Part shown: positions 55,401 to 64,000 of the stretch, piece by piece | Layout of the letters: every line of letters begins with the position of its first letter | How positions within the stretch are numbered: the stretch's first letter is position 1 | Made by a program: the position numbers and the translations under genes | NCBI GenBank assembly: GCA_037693485.1 | Contig: CM075353.1 | Location: forward strand, 112,550,501-112,614,500 | DNA: 64,000 nt | Source: Kitagawia praeruptora | Lineage: Eukaryota; Streptophyta; Magnoliopsida; Apiales; Apiaceae | Direction of reading: 5' to 3' | Notes under the pieces: model-generated | Databases searched by the model: none | Told to the model about the DNA's origin: nothing | Seen by the model: the letters and a program-made list of their open reading frames with translations, nothing else

Positions 55401-56577
55401 TGTAAAAAGAATCTTATCGAATCAGTGATAAAGCTAAAAAATTTAAAATAAAATAATCTTTATAATTATGTAATTGTGAAGAATCAAACCCGTGGTGAAG
55501 CTAAAAAATTTTAAAGTAATTAAAATCTTGTATAATTATGTAGTTGTAAGGAATCGAACCCCAAATTTAGTGATAATCAAATTTGGTATTTTGATACTTT
55601 GGTAGTATTGCGTACCATTAAAACATGGTTTTCTATATTAATAAAAAATATAGATTTGATATTTTATTACTACATAATTTAATAATGTTTATTAATTTAT
55701 TAATTTATTAATATTTTAATGTTTGTGCCTGTTTCACAGAGGTTATCAGCTAGCACTTAACATTTGATAACTAAGTTACATCCAAATTTGATAGGATAGC
55801 CAATTTCATGAGGTTATTTAGGGTTCAAAGTTTCTTGGGATGATTGAGATAACTAAGTGCACACTAAACCAATCAGGAACATGAAATATCCAGGAAATGT
55901 CATTTGAGTGAATTGTTCGGTTAACAAAAATAAGGGCAGTTAAATTTCTGTGGAAGTTTGAATTTCTGTCAAACATGGGAAGTTACTTACCACATCAGCC
56001 TTATTAACTTGCACTTCCCACATTCAATGAATAACTGAAAACCCATATGTCAAACAAACAAAATTTCCTATTTCTTTCTTAGATATTGTAACTTCCATAG
56101 GAAATGCAATTTCCCTAGTAAATAATTTCCTATTGCCAATCAAACAAGATGTAAGTTCCCTTCCAAATGTGTTAATCGTAATTTTTTTTTTCGTACTCAC
56201 AATAGTAATCCTACGGTCTAAGCCTCGGCCTCCCCCTTGACTACGATAACAATATTACGAAGTCCTGCTTCTACACAGTACTAATTCATCAGAGAACCTG
56301 ATACTCAAGGAGCAGTCACAGGCATGCGATATATGGTGATTACAAATGATGCGGAGCTGTATCGAAGACAACTCAAATAACATCAAATCCGTTTGAATAA
56401 ACTGATTATGATCAACAATATCATTACAACTAACAAATCCAAAAGAAGTTTCGAAATAAGCAAGACAACGTAATGCAAAACTACAAGTTATCAATACATA
56501 TTAAGAACTCGTTGCTTGCAAGTTGCAGAGCTAAGCGAAATGAAGGAATGACATAAATTTCCCATCATGAAGAGTGG
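55401..56577. other. Intergenic DNA, then probable 3' region of a DUF3339 gene
   Basis: Near 55428-55575 a segment of about 70 bases (AATTATGTA, TGAAGCTAAAAAATTT) is duplicated. No gene. The last 300 bases are probably the 3' untranslated region of the minus-strand gene. Confidence 0.5.
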
Positions 56578-56787
56578 TTATCCAGTAGTGATGTGGACAC
56601 CAATGGCAATAAGGAAGATGGTGATTAGGCCAAAGAAAATGATTGTGTGAACAAATATCGACACACCGCTTGTCTGAAAGTTTACAAACTCTATGGCTCT
56701 ACTTTTACCCGGAAGCTGAAACAGCAGCCCTGGTGTCAACAGCACGAAGAGCACCACCGCTATCACCACCGGTCCCCAATCTGCCAT
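56578..56787 (-). CDS. DUF3339 small membrane protein (paralogue 1), 69 residues
   Basis: A single-exon coding region starts MADWGPVVIAVVLFVLLTPG. Hydrophobic segments lie at about residues 6-24 and 44-65, joined by a polar loop with LPGKSRAIEFVNFQTSG. This pattern (acidic/Trp start, LTPGLLFQLPG, TSGVSIFVHTIIFF) is that of the plant-specific DUF3339 family of about 70 residues. It is probably a two-pass membrane protein; no biochemical function is established that I know of. A close relative lies 3.6 kb away on the same strand. An intron in the 5' leader is possible but not shown. Confidence 0.9.
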   Translation of the reverse strand: MADWGPVVIAVVLFVLLTPGLLFQLPGKSRAIEFVNFQTSGVSIFVHTIIFFGLITIFLIAIGVHITTG

Positions 56788-57220
56788 CTCTGTCTTACCT
56801 CAAAACTAAGATATGTTTATAGACTCGACCAAGGAGTGTAAACTATACTATTGAGTAGATATGGTACAAGAGCGTTTAACAAAATGGTAGGTACGAGGAT
56901 TGTTTATTTAAAAGGTGGAAGAAGAGGCAAGTGAAGACAAGAGAAAGGTCATAGAACCGGCGATCCAGAATATTGTTGCTTGCAACGTGGCTTACATAGC
57001 TATCTTGATTATTGACATGACAATGCAGGACGGCAACCTTGCTTTAGCTGAATTGTTTTTTTGTTGAGAGATGAGAATTGTTTGGTTTGGTTAGATGAGA
57101 ATCTAGACCTGAGAAAACAATTGAGAAAACAGAACCGTCTGAGTCACCCATATGTCTAGCCCAAATGTTTTCTTATGTTGCTTAGATGATCAAATGGTAA
57201 AAGCAGCCTAATGAATATTT
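56788..57220 (-). other. Promoter and leader region of DUF3339 gene 1
   Basis: No ORF. A minus-strand TTTAAATAAAC near 56915 is a weak TATA-like candidate. Confidence 0.4.
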
Positions 57221-57221
57221 T

Positions 57222-57985
57222 TTTTTTTTTTTGACAAAACTTGAGATATATTAATCAAACAAATCAGCCATACAAGCGGCTTTTACTTCGATAGGAACAA
57301 ACCTCCTATCAAAAACTCGACCTGGGAAAGAACATGACTCCCTCGCTAAACAGTGAGCAGGCATGTTAGCAGATCGTTTAATAAAAAACACTTCAATGTT
57401 TAATTCTACCATCATTCTTCGACAGTCCATAACTATGCTACCAAAAGGAGATATCATTTTAACATGACTCCTAATGGCTTGAACCAGTGCTAAACAGTCT
57501 GTCTCGATCACCACCTTCCTCCAATCGTTCTCCTTCACCCAGCTTAAGGCCTCCTTAACTGCTATGGCCTCTGCAAACTCCGGCCGGACGACACCATTGA
57601 ACACCTCTGAGCGTCCCCTTATAACCTCCCCCATCTCATCCCGAGCTAGCATTCCAATGCCATACTTTGAGAGCTCAGCAAAAATCGCAGCATCAACCGT
57701 TACCTTGACTTCATCCCTTTTAGGTTTTACCCAAGAAACTGCTCCATCCCCTTGAATCACATCTCGGTATAGAGCCTTAGTCGAAAAAACTTGAGCCTGC
57801 TTCCAGTCTGCAAGGTACTGCTGGGCTGATTGAACTACTACCTTAACCTCACTCTTCTTTTGATTCCAAACCCAATTGTTTCTAGCATGCCAAATGTTCC
57901 AGCACATCGTGGCTATCTCTCCGTGCTCTTCCTTTTTAGTTTGGTTCAACATATGGTCTAGCCAGCTGGCAAAATTGTTTTCTTA
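57222..57985 (-). pseudogene. 3' end of a LINE: RNase H domain and poly-A tail
   Basis: An open frame at 57952-57251 continues upstream in frame to a TAA near 57995. It carries CWNIWHARNNWVWN and an RNase H domain of the RVT_3 type with VTVDAA, EFAEAIAVKEAL and ETDCLALV, so the D-E-D set is present. The end of the frame is followed within 30 bases by a run of T on the plus strand (57220-57233), i.e. a poly-A tail in this orientation. Such a 5'-truncated, poly-A-ended copy fits a LINE (L1 type) insertion. Expression as a protein would need another promoter. Confidence 0.75.
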
Positions 57986-58175
57986 AATCACAGGTTTATG
58001 TCCAATTATTTGATTAAGAATATTGAAATTGAGCGCACAAAGTAGATGCAAGCCTGACCAAGATGGCTATGTATCTAGGAATAAAATTTTGTTTAGTGAA
58101 CAAAGATCCAGTGTCATCTTTTAATCATATGAATGACCACACAGAGATGTATTTTTCAAGTAAGCTGCGTAAATT

Positions 58176-58850
58176 TTAATATATTAAATTTATTGGAGTT
58201 GGCATTCCTGAATAGCTGAGTTGGACCAGGGTCATAGGGATGGAGTGGTGGAAGGACAGTAGAAGAATATTTCGCTTAATTTGATAAGAGGCATGAAAAG
58301 AGACAATGTTGTTCAGTGGCCGCACCTGTGCAATTTTCCCCATAGTCTCTATAGTAACAACATTATTAGAGGCAGGAGTGTCCAAAACAGGTGAATCATC
58401 CCCTTTGCAGCGATGGGGCATTGCTCATCGACATGACCCATTCTGGATACAGGGGATCATTAGAAAGTAGTGGGATAAAAGAAACCAATTCTTTGCGATA
58501 AGAAAGCAGTTGGTTTATTTAAGTTAAGATGTCTACCATTTGTGCTTGCAATGTATGCAAGTCGCTCTTGAGTACTATAGGAGAGTGGTATATTAAACAA
58601 TGTAATCCAACATGAGATACATTTCATGTCATTCTTACGAAATTGCGAGCCTTCAATCCAAGGCTGCAAAATTAGTTCTCCCTCCAATAACGACTGAATT
58701 CGAAGCTAATACAACATCTTTATTATTCACACAGGCAAATTTAAATGTATAAAACCCTTTGAAATTGAAGGAATCCCTAACCAAACTCTTGTTACTCCTT
58801 AGCTTCAGGCTTTCTCCTATATAAAAATAAATAAGTTCCCCCCTACACAA
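58176..58850 (-). pseudogene. LINE ORF1-like remnant (DUF4283 type)
   Basis: Pieces in shifted frames at 58850-58653, 58687-58460 and 58421-58176 resemble the DUF4283 protein found in plant LINE ORF1 (QPWIEGSQFRKNDMKCISCW, LFNIPLSYSTQERLAYIAS). A degraded zinc-knuckle end (GHVDEQCP) follows near 58430. Order and strand match the RNase H fragment downstream, so both may come from one internally deleted LINE. Confidence 0.5.
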
Positions 58851-60355
58851 TACCCAAATATGCTAGTATCCCATTAACTTCTAGCTTATTTCAAGAATTC
58901 AAGAGGTGGGTTAACAGATGCACCCATCCTTGGGAACAGAAAATGTAGGCTTATATTTCAGACCATCAGGCAATACATTTCTACTTTTCTAGCAATGTCA
59001 TTAGTTCATTACCCATAGGAACTGATTTCCAACAAGTCACCTTGTTGGAACCATCACTGATTTCCAGCTGTCATGGTACCGCTGTGCAGTGAAGTCTGCG
59101 TCCTTGGTAGCAGGTGCACGGTGAGAACCATTACTGCCATGCCATTACTTTGTCCTTCAATGGTGCAAGGATGCTGTTGAATGATTATGTTCTATATGCA
59201 TAATATGTTGCAATTGAAGAGGATGAACATCTATACCAGGCCAGTTAAATGAGATATAAGAAGAGAAATAAGAAGTAAACCAACTAAACACAAACGTCAA
59301 ATACGTTGTGGAATACATTGAGGGGCATTAAGCTACTTTTGAGCTAAATTTTCTATTTCTTGTTATCATTCATTCAGCTGGAAAAAACTAAAATTCAAAC
59401 ACTTTTAACGTCAGAACAATTCATCATAAGATGATAAGAAATCACAAAGATATAAACAGTGTTCAAGCTAGCTAATGTAAGTGTGGACATGTATGGAAGG
59501 ATCAATACGGCATAGAGAGCAGAAAGTTGTTCGTGCCCCCAAACTCAATCTGTTCCAACAAATCATGCTTTTACCACTAAACTCTACAGCTACAATGCGC
59601 AGTAGGGGCTTCATTGTTTCATCATGGCAACTGAATTAGCAACCTACGTTGCAAGAATACAGATAGCAACATTCTTATCAACACTGGCCCCAAATGTGCC
59701 ATTTCGATCTATAGTCTTGCTTCTTTCCCTTTTTTCCTAGTGTTTGAAACATCTGTAGTTTCATTCATGTCAATGAGACTTGAGAAGTTATTAGATGTTG
59801 GCTTTAAACAATGAGAGATTTACCTAAGAAGGACTAAACATTTTGCAAGCACAAGAACTAATCGGTGGCACAATAAAACACGGAATGCTCAGACTTTAGG
59901 GATTAATAACTCATCCAATTGTACACCACTTGCACATTGCCGAACCAAACACAGCTAAACATCTCACTCGTAAGTCGTAAGTGGGATCTGGGACGCTGAG
60001 TTGCACATATAATTTACCGCTATACTTCCCATTACCATTTGCTTAATACTTCCCCCCCCCCCCCCCCTCTCTTCTAGATCATCTAGATGAAAGCCTAATT
60101 GGTATGAGAAACAGGGTAATGCATGTATAATATGGAGTAAAATCAAACAAGGTGACATTAATGGAAAATCAATCAAAAGGATCAAATTAAGAAACAAAAA
60201 TTAACATTTTAGCACCAAAAAAAAAAAACTAATCACATTTCCATCAAGATATAAATACACACATATAAAGAGAAACTTGAAAGCATAAGAGGATGAGTAT
60301 TACAGAGTAATTTTAAGAGGGGGGGGGGGTGTAAATTACTAAATTGTAGTAATAA
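58851..60355. other. Intergenic DNA, nothing recognised
   Basis: No convincing ORF. A poly-C run lies at about 60050-60067 and a poly-G run near 60320-60329. The last 200-300 bases are probably the 3' region of DUF3339 gene 2. Confidence 0.45.
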
Positions 60356-60568
60356 TCAAGAATCAACATACAGGTGAACACCAATGGCTAACAAGAAGAG
60401 AGAAATGAGAAGAAAGTAAATAAGGGAGTGAACCAAAATGGAAGCACCACTGGTCCTGAAGCTACCAAACTCAACCAGCTTGTTATGCCCAGGAATCTGA
60501 ACCAGAAGTCCAGGTGTTAGTAGTATGAACAACACCACTGCTACAAACACGGGTCCCCAGTCTGACAT
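60356..60568 (-). CDS. DUF3339 small membrane protein (paralogue 2), 70 residues
   Basis: Single-exon coding region, MSDWGPVFVAVVLFILLTPG. It has the same two hydrophobic segments and loop (VQIPGHNKLVEFGSFRTSGA) as the paralogue at 56578-56787. About two thirds of residues match by eye, with the start and the TSGxSIxVH region best conserved. Same strand and short distance suggest a local duplication. Predicted two-pass membrane protein; function unknown. Confidence 0.9.
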   Translation of the reverse strand: MSDWGPVFVAVVLFILLTPGLLVQIPGHNKLVEFGSFRTSGASILVHSLIYFLLISLFLLAIGVHLYVDS

Positions 60569-60774
60569 TTTTCTTGCCTAAGATCTCGATCACCACCACC
60601 ACTCACTTTAAGATTTGTTTTTGGTACTAGAATAAGTAATCTTAATTCTTAACTAGCTGTTTTAAAGAAAAATTAAGTTTAGTCAGAAAAAAAAAAAGAT
60701 AATCATTAATTAGCTGTTAAGTTAGCAACTTTTTTCTTTTACAGTAATTTTTTAGGTATTGAAACATGAAAACT

Positions 60775-62509
60775 AAGGTGTTCGCGGTGCGTGCGGTGCG
60801 GTTTATCTCTAAAACCACAGATCAACCTGCATATGCAGTTTGGTTAAAATTTCAAACCACGACCGCACCGCATAACATTAAAACCACACAAACCACATCA
60901 CGAAAATGCGGTGTGGTGCGGTGCGGTTCATGCGGTCTTTGCGGTCTAACGATGTGAATATAAAAATTACAATAAATTGCAAAACTGAAAAAAAGAAATG
61001 TATTGCAAAAATTAAAGTCACAATAAAAGTTACAAATTTTAGTTAAACAATAAAATTGAAACAATTCTTAGAAGTTTTAATGAATATAAAAGTTACAAAC
61101 GAGACTTGTAATCATGAAATAATTATATAGTCTCGTCTGGAGAAAGATAATTGCAGACTAAAATGTTGAAGTAGAGACATTCAAGTGCTTGCAATAGTCT
61201 ATAACCATCCCTTCTTTCAACAGCATAAAAGTTGGCATTGTTTCCGCATCATATTTCTCTGTAACCAACTGCAAGTCTGCAACAATACCAGAATACATAA
61301 ATTAGTATAGACTAAAAACTAGAAATGACACGGGCTGAAAAAAGAACATGGGCTAGAAATTCTTAGTCCAATCTTAACAGATCTTAATTCCGAAAGTATC
61401 TATAGTACCTGAACAATTGAATGGATGTACTGACGGATGGAGTACCTGAGCTATTCAAGATTTATGACTTTAGATGTACGTGACCTATCTACATAAAATA
61501 AAAACATACATAAAAAATAGAAAGTAATAGATTAACAAAGTAAAATAAAGTAGCAGTTACCTGAATCAGTCTGATAGGCTTCATGTTCCTCTAATACGGA
61601 GCTCATATCTAAAGGCATAGATGAGGATCTTATCCAATTTTGACAGCATATTAAAGCTTGAACCATCGCAGGACTCAAAGAACTTCGGAATGCATCAAGC
61701 ACCCTCCCTCCGGTGCTAAAGGCAGACTCAGAAGCTACTGTGAAAACTTGAACTGCTTGTACATCACGAGCCATTTCTGCTAGTACAGGATACTTAGATG
61801 AATTCATTTTCCATCATGACAAGATATCAAAGTCCTTATTTTTCCTATCCTCATTCCGTTCCATAAAATACCTTTCAAGCTCATTGCTTGTATCCAACCC
61901 ATAGTCTTCTTGACACTCTTTGTCAAATTCAGATTCAAACATGTTCATAGAATCATCATCTGAATCAATCATCTCATTTGTTTCCTGATTAGATAACATG
62001 CTTTGATGATTGTCACCATCCTGATTTTTCAATTCAGCGGAATAATGGCTTATAAGTTATAAGGTCTGACAAACATTTCTTCACAGAACCTATTATTGCA
62101 TTAACTTCTTCCTCGCTATATAGTTTGTTCAAGCAACATGTTACAAACTTTAACTTATACCTAGGGTCAAGAACAACACCCACATAAAGCAACAGATTTT
62201 GTTTTTCAATATTACCCCAGTACTTATCAAATTTGATCTTCATCTTAATGGCCATATCCTTCAACATCAATTTGTCACTAGAACACCATTTCATTAGTTT
62301 ACCACGCACATCACACATTTCATGAAAATAAGAATTTTAAGTAACAAATAAGGAGGCACTGAACTTTAGAGTGGCTTCATAGAACACCCTCAAAAATCGA
62401 GAAAAGTGTAAACAATTCTCCCAATCTTGAGAATTTGGTGGCCCAACTAGAGATCTGCCAGTTTTATCTTGATCAAGAAAGTACTGCATATAAAAGCCAT
62501 CTTCTTCTT
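60775..62509 (-). mobile_element. hAT-superfamily DNA transposon remnant
   Basis: A minus-strand hAT transposase remnant (61532-62509) is followed by about 750 bases of AT-rich DNA and then, at 60775-60950, by GCGGTGCGGT words on both strands (AAGGTGTTCGCGGTGCG at the edge), like hAT subterminal repeats. Treating 60775 as the element's end is inference. The other end is lost at the TRIM-like insertion at 62510. Confidence 0.6.
61532..62509 (-). pseudogene. hAT transposase C-terminal half (RICESLEEPER-like)
   Basis: Four pieces in two frames. 62509-62034 holds GPPNSQDWENC, MCDVRGKLMKWCSSDKL and VVLDPRYKLKFV, which fit the DUF4413 region of plant hAT transposases. 62032-61532 holds an acidic stretch, ELERYFMERNE and the dimerisation domain (MNSSKYPVLAEMARDVQAV, TVASESAFSTGGRVLDAFRS). 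Stops occur near 62335 and 61815 and a frame change near 62033. The N-terminal half with the BED zinc finger and most catalytic residues is missing. Confidence 0.75.
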
Positions 62510-62792
62510 TGTTAACATATAATATAAGATCCATATAAGGCCTCCCTTTAACACCTTAAGGTTTTAGATGAATTGGTTACTTAACATGGTATCAGAGCTC
62601 GTTCTGGCGGGAGACTCAGGTTCGATTCCTGCCACCCCCAATACTCTCAATATTTGCCTCCTTTTCGACTCCCTCCACGAAGGCAAAAATGGGCTTTGGA
62701 GTGAGGGGGAGTGTTAACATATAATATAAGATTCATATAAGGCCTCCCTTTAACACCTTAAGGTTTAACACCTTAAGGTTTTAGATGAGTTG
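62510..62792 (+). mobile_element. TRIM-like miniature LTR retrotransposon
   Basis: Direct repeats at 62510-62586 and 62712-62792 share TGTTAACATATAATATAAGA, ATATAAGGCCTCCCTTTAAC and AAGGTTTTAGATGA. TGGTATCAGAGC (62587-62598) follows the first copy directly, and the purine run GTGAGGGGGAG precedes the second. The interior is only 125 bases and non-coding. The second repeat has an extra internal duplication of about 15 bases and lacks the last part (GGTTACTTAACA). The first copy interrupts the hAT transposase. Confidence 0.75.
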
Positions 62793-63124
62793 TGATAGAG
62801 AGATAATTCACTAGGAGATAACCTTGGTAATAATTGCTATAATAATGAAACCATGAATGAAGATCAAAGGGATGTATTATATTAATGAAATGTTTATTCT
62901 CTCTACAAGTAGGAGACTCTCTCTCTATTCTTAAAATTGCCAACCCCTTAACAAGTGGGGTTTGGTTCCTATTTATAGGAAAACCCTAGTTTACTTGGTT
63001 AACAAGATTTACATTTATGGGCTACAAGGCCCAACAATACACATAATGCTTAATGGGCCTAATACAATCTAAGTGAGCCTTTTAACTAAATATAATTTAC
63101 TCTCTTGGGCTTCATGGTCCAACA
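62793..63124 (-). repeat. Probable LTR, minus orientation (about 330 bp)
   Basis: On the minus strand it begins TGTTGGACCATGAAGCCC and ends TCTCTCTATCA(CA). A TATA-like CCTATAAATAGG is near 62975, and a purine tract (CTAGGGGGGGACAAA, 63139-63125) sits just upstream. This is the layout of a 3' LTR. No partner LTR or matching target duplication is visible. Confidence 0.5.
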
Positions 63125-63292
63125 TTTGTCCCCCCCTAGTAAAGAGGGTATCTTTAGATCCCTTGTTTTTAACTACCTGCAAAAAAGTAATAATAATAAA
63201 GAGAGGGTAAGGTTGATCTTGGGTGAGTTAATTAATAATAAATTTTTTTTTTGTTTTCAAACTTTATTCCAGGGGGACTAACGCTCGTGTCA
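63125..63292. other. Upstream region of the RNase H-fold ORF
   Basis: Short non-coding stretch. TTTATTCCAG|G at 63263-63273 is a good splice acceptor, so upstream exons or a spliced leader are possible. Confidence 0.4.
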
Positions 63293-63775
63293 ATGGCCTG
63301 GGAAAAACCAACAGATGGATTTTTTAAGATTAATGTGAGTGGTATCTATGCCTGGGAGAAAGATGTCTGTGGTATCGGGTGTATTGTGAGGAACAGTGAT
63401 GGCGATTTCTACCGTGGTTTCGGGGGTGCGATCCCTTGTTCCGACCCTGACTTAGCATCTTTGCAGGCCATATGCCACGGGCTTGAGTTCGCCTGGAGGG
63501 AGGATAAGAAAAAATTGATTCTTGAGACTGGCGATGCTGCAGCTTTGGAGAGGGTTCTCCATCCTGATTGGGGTTATAAGCACTGGGTCCTTGTCGGAGT
63601 TATTGATCAGCGTATGGACGATAATTGGGAGAGTTTGCAGATGACTTGTGTACCTTCTTCTGCAAACGTCGATGCCGAGGCTTTGGCTGATTACTTTCTG
63701 CAGAATGGATTGGACTTCAGCGAGGTGGATGAATGCCCCAACGTCGTGCAAGCGATCATCGAAGCTGAGAAGTGA
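63293..63775 (+). CDS. RNase H-fold protein without catalytic residues (RVT_3-like), 160 residues
   Basis: The frame from the ATG at 63293 reads MAWEKPTDGFFKINVSG and ends IIEAEK. The pattern KINVxG, GIGCIVRNSDGDFYRGFGG, a helix around LASLQAICHGLEFAW and LILETGDAAALERVL fits the RVT_3 RNase H fold. The three acidic positions that bind metal in active enzymes appear replaced: NVDG by NVSG, the helix Glu by Ser, and ETDS by ETGD. It is probably a non-catalytic protein, either a domesticated copy or the last exon of a larger gene. An acceptor-like AG 20 bases upstream of the ATG leaves the true start uncertain. Confidence 0.65.
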   Translation: MAWEKPTDGFFKINVSGIYAWEKDVCGIGCIVRNSDGDFYRGFGGAIPCSDPDLASLQAICHGLEFAWREDKKKLILETGDAAALERVLHPDWGYKHWVLVGVIDQRMDDNWESLQMTCVPSSANVDAEALADYFLQNGLDFSEVDECPNVVQAIIEAEK

Positions 63776-64000
63776 TGACCTGTTTGTATATCTTTGTGTA
63801 GTTTTTATGGTGAAGACATATGTCTATGTTGTTACTAGCCCCTTCGGCTATTATGGATGAATTATTTACTTAAGTTCGTTTTTATTTGGTTGTAAGCTTT
63901 TGGATTTTTTCAGATATCCACGCTTTTCTTGTTTTTTGAGGAGGAAAATTGTGATGATGTTTATAAATCATTTTTTTTTTGTAAAAATGATGATTTAAAA
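63776..64000 (+). other. Probable 3' untranslated region of the RNase H-fold gene
   Basis: T-rich sequence after the stop with no ORF of note. The window ends here. Confidence 0.4.

Noticed and set aside
62587..62645. Possible tRNA gene (TGGTATCAGAGC … GGTTCGATTCC)
   Set aside because: No cloverleaf could be formed with proper acceptor and anticodon stems, and the position matches a retroelement primer site and interior.

Overview
This window is nuclear DNA from a flowering plant, most likely a eudicot. The signs are spliced host genes of plant-only families (an H15/AT-hook protein, two DUF3339 membrane proteins), plant LTR-retrotransposon lineages (Athila-like, Tat-like, SIRE-like and another copia lineage), a Stowaway MITE, plant-type Helitron ends, and AT-rich intergenic DNA with long microsatellites. 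The genus cannot be named from sequence alone. Most of the 64 kb is transposable-element DNA; about five host genes lie between insertions.

Layout. 1-6877: a non-autonomous Athila-like Ty3/gypsy element whose 5' LTR is cut by the window edge. It has a gag-protease frame with one internal stop and a long hairpin-rich untranslated region. 7188-10009 (minus): a four-exon gene for a 660-residue GH1/H15 plus AT-hook chromatin protein. 10.0-17.0 kb: AT-rich intergenic DNA with a Stowaway MITE, a cluster of minus-strand Helitron ends including a head-to-tail junction, and a degenerate hAT-like MITE. 17020-31530: a young SIRE-like copia element (LTRs differ at 3 sites plus one length change, target duplication ACCAC) with gag, pol in another frame, and a large extra ORF split by one TAG. 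31566-39599: an older Tat-like Ty3/gypsy element (LTRs about 2.5% different, duplication CTACC) with a broken gag-pol, dual RNase H, no integrase, and about 2 kb of tandem arrays. 40.4-41.5 kb: three fold-back elements in a row, each sitting in a (TA)n tract. 42181-47716: a decayed copia element (LTRs about 1.8% different, duplication TCCAG) with no recognisable primer-binding site.

49283-50956 (minus): a two-exon gene for a 69-residue one-pass membrane protein. 51634-54687: a Mutator-like non-autonomous element with long terminal inverted repeats and a 9-bp target duplication, which itself holds nested palindromes and another TIR element. 54985-55395: a 411-bp TIR element. 56578-56787 and 60356-60568 (minus): two paralogous DUF3339 genes with LINE remnants between them. 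60.8-62.8 kb: a hAT transposase remnant cut by a tiny TRIM-like retroelement. 63293-63775: an ORF for an RNase H-fold protein that has lost the catalytic residues.

How the parts work together: the host genes look functionally unrelated, apart from the DUF3339 pair. The main story is layered transposition. LTR divergence orders the complete insertions as Tat-like (oldest), the second copia, then SIRE-like (youngest); the Athila-like element matches over its 91 comparable LTR bases. I found no undescribed defence-like or metabolic system. The most unusual signals are a GC-rich palindromic motif shared by several TA-associated fold-back elements and the Mutator-like element, a hairpin array with a compensatory base change, a 10-bp-phased repeat array, and a non-membrane extra ORF in the SIRE-like element.
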